Positions 1 to 7,874 of a stretch of DNA of 64,000 bases are shown here, one piece after another. Below the pieces are notes generated by a model. It saw only the letters and a program-made list of their open reading frames with translations, was not told the origin of the DNA and ran no database searches. This DNA comes from Hasllibacter sp963833115. GTDB taxonomy: Bacteria > Pseudomonadota > Alphaproteobacteria > Rhodobacterales > Rhodobacteraceae. The translations under genes and the position numbers were made by a program. The stretch is taken from assembly GCA_963833115.1 (NCBI GenBank), contig CAWHWS010000002.1, forward strand, positions 1,178,001 to 1,242,000, given 5' to 3'. Each line of letters opens with the position of its first letter. Position 1 is the stretch's first letter.

Positions 1-1
1 C

Positions 2-409
2 ATCAAGCACGGCGCCAAGCTCCTCTTCGCCTATGGCGAGGCGACGGTGCCGAAGGTGACCCTCATCACCCGCAAGGCCTATGGCGGCGCCTATGACGTG
101 ATGGCCTCCAAGCACCTGCGCGGGGACGTGAACTACGCCTGGCCCACGGCCGAGATCGCGGTGATGGGCGCGCGGGGCGCCGCCGAGATCCTCTACCGCT
201 CGGAGCGCGGCGACCCCGAGGCGCTGGCCCGGCGCACGGCGCAGTACGAGGCCGAGTTCGCCTCCCCCTTCAAGGCCGCCGAGCGCGGCTTCGTCGACGA
301 GGTCATCGAGCCCGCCGAGACGCGCGCCCGCATCTGCCGGGCCTTCGCGGCGCTGCGCACCAAACGGCTGGAGAATCCGTGGAAGAAGCACGACAACATC
401 CCGCTCTGA
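2..409 (+). CDS. pccB: Propionyl-CoA carboxylase beta subunit, C-terminal part (5' end outside window)
   Basis: This is the C-terminal 135 residues of a carboxyltransferase subunit; the frame is open from the window edge. The run ITRKAYGGAYDVMASKHL followed by YAWPTAEIAVMG is characteristic of the beta subunit of propionyl-CoA carboxylase, which transfers CO2 from carboxybiotin to propionyl-CoA to give methylmalonyl-CoA in the cytoplasm. The biotin-carrying alpha subunit (pccA) and methylmalonyl-CoA mutase lie downstream on the same strand, so the whole propionyl-CoA to succinyl-CoA route is here. The acyl-CoA specificity is inferred mostly from this neighbourhood. Confidence 0.93.
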   Translation: MKHGAKLLFAYGEATVPKVTLITRKAYGGAYDVMASKHLRGDVNYAWPTAEIAVMGARGAAEILYRSERGDPEALARRTAQYEAEFASPFKAAERGFVDEVIEPAETRARICRAFAALRTKRLENPWKKHDNIPL

Positions 410-527
410 CCGGCGGAGAGGCGCCGACGCGGCGGCGGGTCCGGGCGCGACACGGCCCGGCGATGCCTGTAGCGACGGGGCGAGGCCGGCCCGGATCCCC
501 CGCGGCCGCCCCCATACGGAGCACCAC

Positions 528-653
528 ATGCGCACCTTCCTCGCCCTCTCCCTCGTCCTGGCCGCCGCCGCCTGCGCCCGGAACGAGCCCGAGCCCGTCT
601 TCATCGATCCCGCGCCGGTCAGCGCCGAGCCGGTCTTCACCGGCAAGGTCTGA
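528..653 (+). CDS. Small lipoprotein (41 aa) between pccB and pccA
   Basis: A 41-residue ORF with a type II signal peptide: MRTF, a hydrophobic stretch, then the lipobox LAAAAC with the lipidated cysteine at residue 16. The mature part is about 25 residues, acidic and proline-rich (PEPVFIDPAPVSAEP). Tiny lipoproteins in this spot are seen in rhodobacterial pcc loci; the function is unknown. It is probably anchored in the inner or outer membrane on the periplasmic side. It lies 118 nt after pccB on the same strand, so it is probably cotranscribed. Confidence 0.7.
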   Translation: MRTFLALSLVLAAAACARNEPEPVFIDPAPVSAEPVFTGKV

Positions 654-677
654 GCCGGTCGCCCCGGGGGTCGCGCG

Positions 678-1031
678 GTGCTGAAGCATCGGGGCTTCCC
701 GGGGCGGCTTGCGGGGACGGACTTCCAGTTCGTGGTGCGCCGGGGCAACGCCGCGGGCGCCACCCCCATCGTGCGCCGGGAGCGCCATGCCGACCGGCGC
801 CCCGCCGACCGGCGCGCGGACGAGGCGTTCCTCGCCGCGCTCCTGGAGCAGTTCGGCACCGAGCCCTTCGAGCGCGGCAACCTCGACGCGGGGCGCCTGT
901 CCTGGCTGATCGGGCGCGAGGTGCTGCCCGTCTCCGATCCGTTCGATCCGGCCGATTACGAGGCCCAGCTCCGGGTCGACGGGGCGCGCGCGCGCGCGTC
1001 CTTCCCCGGCCTGCCGGAGGGCCCGGGATGA
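678..1031 (+). CDS. Hypothetical protein of the pcc locus (117 aa)
   Basis: GTG-start ORF of 117 residues, cytoplasmic, with no signal peptide or membrane segment. The first half is strongly basic (RRGNAAGATPIVRRERHADRR), the second half acidic and amphipathic. Amino-acid usage looks protein-like, unlike the shadow frames here. I do not recognise a named domain. It sits 24 nt after the small lipoprotein and before the glycine-rich lipoprotein and pccA. Its constant company with propionyl-CoA carboxylase genes would be the only clue to function. The GTG start is the first possible one in frame and is not confirmed by a strong ribosome site. Confidence 0.6.
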   Translation: MLKHRGFPGRLAGTDFQFVVRRGNAAGATPIVRRERHADRRPADRRADEAFLAALLEQFGTEPFERGNLDAGRLSWLIGREVLPVSDPFDPADYEAQLRVDGARARASFPGLPEGPG

Positions 1032-1143
1032 TGCGCGCGGGACGCGGCCCTACCCCGCCGTCATCCGATACGCCCCCATCGGCGCTTGAATCGGCGCGCC
1101 CCTGTGCGACGGTGCGCCCCGAACCGACAAGGAGTTCCATCCC

Positions 1144-1353
1144 ATGCGATCCCTTCGCCTCGCGGCCGTCCCGGCCGTCCTGCTCGCCGCCGCGGCCTGC
1201 ACCAACTCCACGGACACCGAGCGCGCCGTCGGCGGCGCCGTCATCGGGGCCAGCGCCGCGGCCATCCTCGACGAGAACATCGTCGCCGGGGCCGGCATCG
1301 GCGCGACCGCCGGCGTGCTCGCCGACGACGTGGGCGTGGTCAACCGCCGCTGA
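1144..1353 (+). CDS. Glycine-rich small lipoprotein (69 aa)
   Basis: A 69-residue predicted lipoprotein. The signal peptide ends in the lipobox LAAAAC (cysteine at residue 20). The mature part has glycine/alanine-spaced small-residue motifs (AVGGAVIGASAAAI, GAGIGATAGVLADD) resembling the glycine-zipper segments of other outer-membrane-associated lipoproteins. An AAGGAG ribosome site lies at 1129-1134, ten nt before the ATG. It precedes pccA by about 120 nt, and a 27-bp tandem duplication lies in that spacer. Function unknown. Confidence 0.72.
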   Translation: MRSLRLAAVPAVLLAAAACTNSTDTERAVGGAVIGASAAAILDENIVAGAGIGATAGVLADDVGVVNRR

Positions 1354-1403
1354 GGCGCCCGCGGGCGCGTCCGCGCGCCCCCGGCCCACCCGAGCCGCCC
1401 CGG

Positions 1404-1457
1404 CCCGCCGCCGGGGCGGCCTCGTCGCGTCCCGCCGCCGGGGCGGCCTCGTCGCGT
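1404..1457 (+). repeat. Perfect 27-bp tandem duplication in the pccA leader
   Basis: Two identical, directly abutting 27-bp units occupy 1404-1430 and 1431-1457, ending 19 nt before the pccA start codon. Each unit holds a CCGCC...GGCGG pairing, so the duplication could form alternative leader hairpins. The period is a multiple of three, but no gene reads through it. Confidence 0.9.
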
Positions 1458-1476
1458 CCCGTGCCCCGGAGCCCCG

Positions 1477-3546
1477 ATGTTCGACAAGATCCTGATCGCC
1501 AACCGGGGCGAGATCGCCTGCCGCGTCATCCGCACCGCCCGCGCCATGGGTATCCGCACCGTTGCGGTCCACTCGGACGCCGATGCCCGCGCGCTCCACG
1601 TCCGCATGGCCGACGAGGCGGTGCGCATCGGCCCGCCCCCCGCCGCGCGGAGCTATATCGACATCGAGCGCGTGATGGGGGCGGTCCGCGCCACCGGGGC
1701 GCAGGCGGTCCACCCCGGCTACGGCTTCCTGTCGGAGAACCCCCTCTTCGCCGAGGCATTGGCCGCCGAGGGCGTGGCCTTCATCGGCCCGCCCGTGGGG
1801 GCCATCGAGAAGATGGGCGACAAGATCACCTCCAAGCGGATCGCCCAGGAGGCCGGGGTGAACACGGTCCCGGGCCATATGGGCCTGATCGAGGACGCCG
1901 AGGAGGCGGTGCGCGTCGCCCGCGGGGTCGGCTATCCAGTGATGCTCAAGGCGTCCGCCGGCGGCGGCGGCAAGGGCATGCGCGTCGCCTGGGACGACGC
2001 GGGCTGCCGCGAGGGGTTCCAGGCGTCCAGGAACGAGGCGCTCGCCAGCTTCGGCGACGACCGCATGTTCATAGAGCGCTTCGTCACCCAGCCCAGGCAC
2101 ATCGAGATCCAGGTCCTCGCGGACGCGCATGGCGGCTGCGTCCATCTCGGCGAGCGCGAATGCTCGATCCAGCGGCGCAACCAGAAGGTCGTGGAGGAGG
2201 CGCCGTCGAGCTTCCTCGACGCCGCGACGCGCGCCGCGATGGGCGCGCAATCCGTCGCGCTGGCCAAGGCGGTGGGCTATCGGAGCGCCGGCACGGTGGA
2301 GTTCATCGTCGACGGGGATCGGAACTTCTACTTCCTGGAGATGAACACCCGCCTGCAGGTCGAGCATCCGGTGACCGAGCTGATCACCGGCATCGACCTC
2401 GTCGAGCAGATGATCCGCGTGGCGAACGGCGAGCCGCTCACGATGACCCAGGACGACGTGACCCTCGCCGGCTGGGCGGTCGAGGCCCGCGTCTATGCCG
2501 AGGACCCCTATCGCGGCTTCCTGCCCTCCACGGGGCGGCTGAGCCGCTACCGCCCGCCCCAGGAGGTGCCGGCCGGCCCGCTCGCCCGGGCCGGCCGGTG
2601 GGGCGGCGAGGACGGCTGGGCCCCTGCGACCGGCGCGGACGCCCCCGCGGCGGCGGTGCGCAACGACACCGGCGTCTACGAGGGCGGCGAGATATCCACG
2701 TTCTACGATCCGATGATCGCCAAGCTGTGCACCTGGGGGCCGGACCGGGGCGCGGCGACCGCCGCGATGCGCGATGCGCTCGACGCGTTCGAGCTCGAGG
2801 GCATCGGCCACAACGTCCCGTTCCTGTCGGCGGTGATGGACCATCCGCGCTGGATCTCGGGCGAGATCACGACCGCCTTCATCGAGGAGGAGTATCCCGG
2901 CGGCTTCCAGGGCGCGGCGCTGGGCGAGGGCACGCTGCGCCGCCTCGCCGCCTGCGCCGCCGCCATGCACCGCGTCGCAGAGATACGGCGCGCGCGCATC
3001 TCCGGCCGGCTGGACAACCACGAGCGCGTCGTGGGCGCCGACTGGGTGGTGACCATGCAGGACGCCCGGTTCGAGCTGACCGTCGAGGCCGATCCCGGGG
3101 GGGCGACCTGCCGCTTCGCGGACGGCGCGGTGCACCGCGTCGCCTCGGACTGGACCCCCGGCCGGCCCCTCGCCGCGCTGGAGGTGGACGGCGAGGCCCT
3201 CCTGGCGCGCGTGGACCGGATCACGCAGGGCTTCCGGATGCGCCACCGGGGCGCGGACCTGCGCGTCCACGTGCGCACCCCGCGGCAGGCCGAGCTCGCC
3301 GCCCTCATGCCGGTGAAGGTTCCGCCCGACACTTCGCGCCTGCTCCTGTGCCCGATGCCGGGCACGCTCATCGGGATCGAGGTCGCGGCCGGGGACGAGG
3401 TCCAGGCCGGCCAGCGCCTCGCCACCGTGGAGGCGATGAAGATGGAGAACGTCCTGCGCGCCGAGCGGGCGGGCCGCATCGCCGCGGTGCACGTCGCCGC
3501 CGGGGACGGCCTCGCGGTGGACGAGGTCATCCTGGAGTTCGAGTGA
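1477..3546 (+). CDS. pccA: Propionyl-CoA carboxylase alpha subunit (biotin carboxylase + biotin carrier)
   Basis: A 689-residue acyl-CoA carboxylase alpha chain. The N-terminal biotin carboxylase domain starts with ILIANRGEIACRVIRTA (about 5-21), followed by the glycine-rich ATP-grasp loop KASAGGGGKGM near 158-168 and EMNTRLQVEH near 288-297. The C-terminal biotinyl domain carries EAMKMEN, with the biotin-accepting lysine at residue 655, 35 residues from the C-terminus as usual. It carboxylates biotin with ATP and bicarbonate for the beta subunit. A proline/glycine-rich insert near 365-395 precedes the second part of the carboxylase domain. The start is ATG at 1477, just after the leader repeat; the next gene begins one nt after the stop. 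Confidence 0.96.
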   Translation: MFDKILIANRGEIACRVIRTARAMGIRTVAVHSDADARALHVRMADEAVRIGPPPAARSYIDIERVMGAVRATGAQAVHPGYGFLSENPLFAEALAAEGVAFIGPPVGAIEKMGDKITSKRIAQEAGVNTVPGHMGLIEDAEEAVRVARGVGYPVMLKASAGGGGKGMRVAWDDAGCREGFQASRNEALASFGDDRMFIERFVTQPRHIEIQVLADAHGGCVHLGERECSIQRRNQKVVEEAPSSFLDAATRAAMGAQSVALAKAVGYRSAGTVEFIVDGDRNFYFLEMNTRLQVEHPVTELITGIDLVEQMIRVANGEPLTMTQDDVTLAGWAVEARVYAEDPYRGFLPSTGRLSRYRPPQEVPAGPLARAGRWGGEDGWAPATGADAPAAAVRNDTGVYEGGEISTFYDPMIAKLCTWGPDRGAATAAMRDALDAFELEGIGHNVPFLSAVMDHPRWISGEITTAFIEEEYPGGFQGAALGEGTLRRLAACAAAMHRVAEIRRARISGRLDNHERVVGADWVVTMQDARFELTVEADPGGATCRFADGAVHRVASDWTPGRPLAALEVDGEALLARVDRITQGFRMRHRGADLRVHVRTPRQAELAALMPVKVPPDTSRLLLCPMPGTLIGIEVAAGDEVQAGQRLATVEAMKMENVLRAERAGRIAAVHVAAGDGLAVDEVILEFE

Positions 3547-3547
3547 G

Positions 3548-4177
3548 GTGGCCTGGCTCGCCGGCCTCGATTCGCGCATCTGGCAGGCGGTCGTCGCGGG
3601 CGCGTTCCTGGCGGCGGGATGGCTGGTCAACGGCTACCGCGACCGGCGCGGCGCCCGCGGCCTGCGCGCCGAGCGCCTGCGCGACCTGCACCGCGCCCTC
3701 TTCGCCGAGATCGGCGTGCAGGTCACCAATCTCGGGGCCGAGTCGCGCATAAGGGACGACGCGGCCCGCCTCCTGGCGCGGATGGACGCGGACGAGGCGT
3801 TCGTGCCGTTCATCCCGCGCGAGCGGGGGGACACGGTGTTCCGCTCCGCGCTGGAGGATCTGTCGATCCTGCCGCGCGTCACGATCGACCCCATCGTCGC
3901 CTACTACGCCCAGCTCGCCGCGATCGAGGCGATGGCCGACGACATGCGCGCCGCGGCCTTCGCGCGGCTGGCGCCGGACCGCCGCCGCGCGATCTACGCC
4001 GACTACGTGGAGATGAAGGTCCAGGCGTTCCGCTTCGGGCGCATCGCGACGCACCTCGTCCACGTCTACGCGCAGGACGGCAAGGCGGAGGCCGAGACGA
4101 GGGCCGCGGCCCTCAAGGTCATCGCGCCGGGCGTCAGTACCCCGGTCGAGGACCCGTCCGGCCGGTCACCGGAATAG
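3548..4177 (+). CDS. Membrane-anchored hypothetical protein of the pcc locus (209 aa)
   Basis: GTG-start gene one nt after pccA, so translationally coupled. One N-terminal membrane segment (about residues 9-26, VVAGAFLAAGWLV) leads into a long, helical, charged cytoplasmic domain (DRRGARGLRAERLRDLHRALFAE...). No catalytic motif is evident and I do not recognise the family beyond 'conserved hypothetical next to rhodobacterial pccA'. The last 44 nt overlap a small ORF on the opposite strand. Anchoring near propionyl-CoA carboxylase may be structural or regulatory; that is speculation. Confidence 0.75.
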   Translation: MAWLAGLDSRIWQAVVAGAFLAAGWLVNGYRDRRGARGLRAERLRDLHRALFAEIGVQVTNLGAESRIRDDAARLLARMDADEAFVPFIPRERGDTVFRSALEDLSILPRVTIDPIVAYYAQLAAIEAMADDMRAAAFARLAPDRRRAIYADYVEMKVQAFRFGRIATHLVHVYAQDGKAEAETRAAALKVIAPGVSTPVEDPSGRSPE

Positions 4178-4298
4178 GCGTGAGCGGGATGAGCGGGAGG
4201 TCGGCCACCGGGTCGGCCGCGGGCGCGTCGCCCGGCCCGCCGCGGCGGGTCTCCGGAGGGAGGTCGGACAGATGACGGGCCTCGGTCGGTCGGCGCAT
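4134..4298 (-). CDS. Putative small SOS-regulated protein (54 aa)
   Basis: A short ORF not resembling any family I know. The start at 4298 is chosen because CAGGAGGAGC (4310-4301) gives a strong Shine-Dalgarno just before the ATG. The in-frame ATG codons at 4382 and 4376 would be nearly leaderless relative to the promoter. Upstream lies a promoter whose spacer holds a LexA-type box (4389-4403). The product is soluble, basic at the N-terminus and proline-rich at the C-terminus, with no membrane segment. Its 3' end overlaps the end of the convergent gene by 44 nt. Coding status is uncertain; the upstream signals are the best argument for it. Confidence 0.4.
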   Translation of the reverse strand: MRRPTEARHLSDLPPETRRGGPGDAPAADPVADLPLIPLTPIPVTGRTGPRPGY

Positions 4299-4379
4299 GC
4301 GCTCCTCCTGCAAAAGGAAGATAGGCGCATGGACGGCGTCGATCAACGCCGCGCGGAGGGAGACCGTCGCGTTCATCCC

Positions 4380-4408
4380 CATTTAGGAGAACGTAAAGCG
4401 AACGTCTA
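4380..4408 (-). promoter_or_regulatory. SOS promoter with LexA-type box GTTC-N7-GTTC
   Basis: On the minus strand TAGACG (-35, 4408-4403) and TAAATG (-10, 4385-4380) are 17 nt apart. The spacer region contains GTTCGCTTTACGTTC (4403-4389), exactly the GTTC-N7-GTTC direct repeat known as the LexA operator of Rhodobacter and other alphaproteobacteria. An operator across the spacer fits repression by LexA. It points at the small ORF at 4134-4298, with a predicted leader of about 75 nt. Confidence 0.6.
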
Positions 4409-4411
4409 CCC

Positions 4412-5011
4412 CTATCGAAGCGCCCGCACCTCTTGCTTACGCAGCGGCATCTTGTCGATCGTCCGCGTCAGCTCGCGCACGTCCCAGGGGAAGGGCTTGC
4501 GCAGCTTCACGCCGCCGTCCTTGCCCACCAGGGCCATCATGAACCCGCGCGGGCGCAGGGCGCGGCGCAGCTCGGATGCGGCGGCGGGGTCGGTGTCCGC
4601 GATGACGACGACGTCGCGCTCCGCGAGCGCGCCGGACCGCTCGGCGAGGAAGGCCATCTGCTGCCGGAAGGCGGGATCGGCGGGCGTGTCGGCGAAGACG
4701 ACGATGGGCCGCGCCCGCCAGAGGAACGGCGCGAGCCCGGCCGCGGGCGGCGCCTGCACCGCGAGGCGGTCGGACTCCCAGGCGGCGAGCGGATCCTGCG
4801 CCTCCAGGATCGCGGCGGAGGCGGCGTCGGAGGCGAGCTCGGCGGCGGTGGGTCCGGCATCGGTCATGATCGCGCCCTCCTGCCGGGGCGCCGCGGCGAG
4901 GGCGGCGCCGTCCTGCGCCGCGGCGGCGCCGGCGAGCGCGAGCGCGAGCGCCGTGGCGGCGAGCCCGGCGGCGGTGCTAAGGTCGGCGCGACGATGGGCG
5001 GGGCGGTGCAT
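4412..5011 (-). CDS. DUF4174 domain protein, exported
   Basis: A 199-residue protein with an N-terminal signal peptide (AAGLAATALALALAGAAAAQ, cleavage after AAA-Q). The C-terminal half is the DUF4174 fold: RPIVVFADTPADP, then a middle rich in AERDVVVIADTDP, then LRPRGFMMALVGKDGGVKL and a tail KPFPWDVRELTRTIDKMPLR. The domain looks thioredoxin-like but has no redox CXXC. It is probably periplasmic; its role is unknown. The start at 5011 is preferred over the upstream in-frame ATG at 5032 because GGAG lies 7 nt before it. It is divergent from the mutase gene and commonly found beside it in Rhodobacterales. Confidence 0.85.
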   Translation of the reverse strand: MHRPAHRRADLSTAAGLAATALALALAGAAAAQDGAALAAAPRQEGAIMTDAGPTAAELASDAASAAILEAQDPLAAWESDRLAVQAPPAAGLAPFLWRARPIVVFADTPADPAFRQQMAFLAERSGALAERDVVVIADTDPAAASELRRALRPRGFMMALVGKDGGVKLRKPFPWDVRELTRTIDKMPLRKQEVRALR

Positions 5012-5030
5012 GTGATCTCCTTCGCGGATC

Positions 5031-5058
5031 AATATAGTCCGCCCGGAGGCGGTGCGAA
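5031..5058 (-). promoter_or_regulatory. Probable sigma-70 promoter of the DUF4174 gene
   Basis: Minus strand TTCGCA (5058-5053), a 16-nt spacer, then TATATT (5036-5031), about 20 nt before the ATG. The same AT-rich patch gives TATAGT on the plus strand (5033-5038), which may serve as the -10 of the divergent mutase gene, but its -35 is poor. Confidence 0.4.
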
Positions 5059-5092
5059 GGCCCCGCCGTCACGAGCGTAGGGAGCGAGGCCG

Positions 5093-7237
5093 ATGACCGA
5101 GCGCAAGGAGGCATGGCGCGCGCGCGCGCAAGGCGAGCTGCGGGGCCGGACCGTCGAGGACCTGACTTGGCGCACGCCGGAGGGGATCGACGTCGCGCCG
5201 GTCCACGGGCCGGACGACATCGAGGGCCTGGAGCACATGGGCGCCATGCCCGGGGAGGCGCCCTACGCCCGCGGCCCCAAGGCCACCATGTACGCCGGGC
5301 GCCCCTGGACGATCCGGCAATACGCGGGCTTCTCCACGGCCGAGGAGTCCAACGCCTTCTATCGCCGCGCCCTGGAGGCCGGGCAGCAGGGCGTCTCGGT
5401 CGCCTTCGACCTCGCGACGCATCGCGGCTACGACAGCGATCACGACCGCGTGGCGGGGGACGTGGGCAAGGCCGGCGTCGCGATCGACAGCGTCGAGGAC
5501 ATGAAGCTCCTGTTCGACGGCATCCCGCTCGACCGCGTCTCGGTCAGCATGACCATGAACGGCGCCGTGATCCCCGTGCTGGCGTCCTTCATCGTCGCCG
5601 GCGAGGAGCAGGGCGTCGCGCGCGCGGCCCTATCCGGCACGATCCAGAACGACATCCTCAAGGAGTTCATGGTCCGCAACACGTACATCTACCCGCCCGG
5701 GCCCTCGATGCGGATCGTGGCGGACATCATCGAGTACACGAGCGCCGAGATGCCGCGCTTCAACTCCGTCTCCATCTCCGGCTACCACATGCAGGAGGCC
5801 GGGGCGACGCTGGTGCAGGAGCTCGCCTTCACGCTCGCCGACGGCAAGGAATACGTGAAGGCGGCGGTGGCCCGCGGCATGGACGTCGACGCCTTCGCCC
5901 CGCGCCTGAGCTTCTTCTTCGCCATCGGGATGAACTTCTTCATGGAGGCCGCCAAGCTGCGCGCCGCGCGGGTCCTGTGGCACGAGATCATGCAGGCGTT
6001 CGGCCCGCAGGACCCCCGTTCGAGCGTGCTGCGCACCCATTGCCAGACCTCCGGCGTGAGCCTCGCCGAGCAGGACCCCTACAACAACGTCGTGCGCACC
6101 GCCTTCGAGGCGATGTCGGCGGTGCTGGGCGGCACGCAGAGCCTGCACACCAACAGCTTCGACGAGGCGATGGCCCTGCCGACCGAGATCTCCGCCCGCA
6201 TCGCGCGCAACACGCAGCTCATCCTGCAGCACGAGACCGGCGTGACCCGCGTCGTCGACCCGCTCGCGGGCTCCTACTACGTCGAGACGCTGACCGCCGA
6301 CCTGATCCGCGAGGCCCGCGCCCTGATCGCCGAGGTGGACGCGCTCGGCGGCATGACCGAGGCGGTCGCCTCTGGCATGCCCAAGCTGCGCATCGAGGAG
6401 GCCGCGGCCCGGCGGCAGGCGGCGGTGGACCGCGGCGAGGAGGTGGTCGTCGGCGTCAACCGCTTCCGGTTGCCCCAGGAGGAGCCGCTCGACATCCGCA
6501 CCATCGACGACGAGGGCGTGCGCGCCTCCCAGGTCGAGCGGCTGGCGCGGGTCCGCGCGGGGCGCGACGGGGCCGCGGTGGAGGCCGCGCTCACCGCCCT
6601 TAAGGACGGCGCGGCGGGGGAGGGGAACCTCCTCGCGCTCGCGGTCGAGGCGGCGCGCGCGCGCGCGACGGTGGGCGAGATCTCCGCCGCGATGGAGGCG
6701 GCGTTCGGCCGCCACCGCGCCGAGGTGAAGACCCTCGCCGGCGTCTACGGCGCCGCCTACGAGGGCGACGCGGGCTGGGAGGCGATCCAGGCCGACGTGG
6801 AGGCGTTCGCCGCCGAAGAGGGGCGCCGGCCCCGGATGCTGGTGGTCAAGATGGGCCAGGACGGGCACGACCGCGGCGCCAAGGTGATCGCCACCGCCTT
6901 CGCCGATATCGGCTTCGACGTGGACGTGGGCCCCCTGTTCCAGACCCCGCAGGAGGCGGCGCAGGACGCGCTCGACAACGACGTGCACGTGGTGGGCATC
7001 TCCTCGCAGGCCGCCGGGCACCGGACGCTCGCGCCAAGGCTGATCGAGGCGCTGCGCGCCGCCGGAGCGGGGGAGATCCTGGTGATCTGCGGCGGCGTCA
7101 TCCCGGCGCAGGACCACGCCTTCCTGCGCGGGGCCGGGGTCGCGGGCATCTTCGGGCCGGGCACGAACGTCCCCGACGCGGCGCGCGAGGTGCTCGCCCT
7201 CATCCGCGCGGCCCGGCCGGCCGAGGCGGCCGAATAG
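5093..7237 (+). CDS. scpA: Methylmalonyl-CoA mutase (adenosylcobalamin-dependent)
   Basis: A 714-residue single-chain methylmalonyl-CoA mutase that isomerises methylmalonyl-CoA to succinyl-CoA, finishing propionyl-CoA catabolism. The N-terminal substrate-binding barrel carries RPWTIRQYAGFSTAEESN and SGTIQNDILKEFMVRNTYI. The C-terminal B12-binding domain has the DxHxxG motif DGHDRG at about 590-595, with His592 the lower axial cobalt ligand. Length and domain order match the bacterial homodimeric type (also called bhbA in rhodobacteria; not the chromosome-partition scpA later in this window). The next gene starts at the nucleotide after its stop. Confidence 0.97.
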   Translation: MTERKEAWRARAQGELRGRTVEDLTWRTPEGIDVAPVHGPDDIEGLEHMGAMPGEAPYARGPKATMYAGRPWTIRQYAGFSTAEESNAFYRRALEAGQQGVSVAFDLATHRGYDSDHDRVAGDVGKAGVAIDSVEDMKLLFDGIPLDRVSVSMTMNGAVIPVLASFIVAGEEQGVARAALSGTIQNDILKEFMVRNTYIYPPGPSMRIVADIIEYTSAEMPRFNSVSISGYHMQEAGATLVQELAFTLADGKEYVKAAVARGMDVDAFAPRLSFFFAIGMNFFMEAAKLRAARVLWHEIMQAFGPQDPRSSVLRTHCQTSGVSLAEQDPYNNVVRTAFEAMSAVLGGTQSLHTNSFDEAMALPTEISARIARNTQLILQHETGVTRVVDPLAGSYYVETLTADLIREARALIAEVDALGGMTEAVASGMPKLRIEEAAARRQAAVDRGEEVVVGVNRFRLPQEEPLDIRTIDDEGVRASQVERLARVRAGRDGAAVEAALTALKDGAAGEGNLLALAVEAARARATVGEISAAMEAAFGRHRAEVKTLAGVYGAAYEGDAGWEAIQADVEAFAAEEGRRPRMLVVKMGQDGHDRGAKVIATAFADIGFDVDVGPLFQTPQEAAQDALDNDVHVVGISSQAAGHRTLAPRLIEALRAAGAGEILVICGGVIPAQDHAFLRGAGVAGIFGPGTNVPDAAREVLALIRAARPAEAAE

Positions 7238-7843
7238 GTGCGCATCGACCATCTCGTCGTGACCTGCGCCGAGCTCGAGGCGGGCGCGGCCTGGGTCGAG
7301 GGACGCCTCGGCGTGGCGCCGGGGCCGGGCGGGCGGCACGGCCCGATGGGCACGCACAACCGGCTGATGTCGCTCGGGCCGGACTGCTACCTGGAGGTGA
7401 TCGCGCCGGACCCGTCCGCCCCGCCGCCGGGGCGGCCGCGCTGGTTCGGGCTGGACGCGGCCGGCGCGCCCGCGCTCACGCATTGGGCGGCGCGGACGTC
7501 CGACCTCGACGCCGCGCTGGCCGCCGCGCCGGACGGGGCCGGCGAGGCGATGGAGCTGTCCCGCGGCGACCTGCGCTGGCGCATGGGGGTGACGGCGCGG
7601 CCGCCGATGGACGGCGCGTTCCCGATGCTGCTGCAATGGCTCGGCGCGGGGGCCTTCGAGCGGCTGCCCCCGTCGGGCTGCCGGCTCGCCGCGCTCGAGC
7701 TGCGCCACCCGGAGGCGGAGGCCCTGCGCGCCGCGCTGCCGATCGACGACGCGCGCCTGCATGTCGCGGCCGGCCCGAGGGCGATCGCCGCGCGGATCGA
7801 GGCGCCCGGCGGGACGCGCACCCTGGGCGACGTGCCGCGCTGA
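7238..7843 (+). CDS. Glyoxalase-like VOC family protein
   Basis: A 201-residue protein beginning MRIDHLVVTCAELEAGAAWVEGRLG, the typical first strand-helix unit of the glyoxalase-like (vicinal oxygen chelate) fold. H5 would be a metal ligand; MGTHNRLMSLGPDCYLEVIA supplies the partner strand with a glutamate. The GTG start directly abuts the stop of the mutase gene, so the two are cotranscribed and probably coupled. That placement might tempt one to call it methylmalonyl-CoA epimerase. It looks instead like the separate glyoxalase-like family (PF13468 type), and the substrate is unknown. Confidence 0.8.
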   Translation: MRIDHLVVTCAELEAGAAWVEGRLGVAPGPGGRHGPMGTHNRLMSLGPDCYLEVIAPDPSAPPPGRPRWFGLDAAGAPALTHWAARTSDLDAALAAAPDGAGEAMELSRGDLRWRMGVTARPPMDGAFPMLLQWLGAGAFERLPPSGCRLAALELRHPEAEALRAALPIDDARLHVAAGPRAIAARIEAPGGTRTLGDVPR

Positions 7844-7874
7844 CAGGGGCGGGCGCGGCCGCTAGGCTGGGCGC

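Noticed and set aside
637..3630. Minus-strand ORF of 997 codons opposite pccA
   Set aside because: Antisense shadow of a high-GC gene; the translation is R/G/A-rich without any domain, while the plus strand encodes a full carboxylase.
4299..4382. Longer version of the small SOS ORF starting at 4382 or 4376
   Set aside because: These ATGs sit on or next to the -10 element, have no ribosome site, and would be leaderless; the ATG at 4298 has a strong Shine-Dalgarno.
5012..5092. B12 riboswitch in front of methylmalonyl-CoA mutase
   Set aside because: The leader is about 80 nt with no B12-box-like sequence or room for the aptamer.
7238..7843. Methylmalonyl-CoA epimerase
   Set aside because: The position next to the mutase is suggestive, but the sequence is of the glyoxalase-like group and about 60 residues longer than epimerase.
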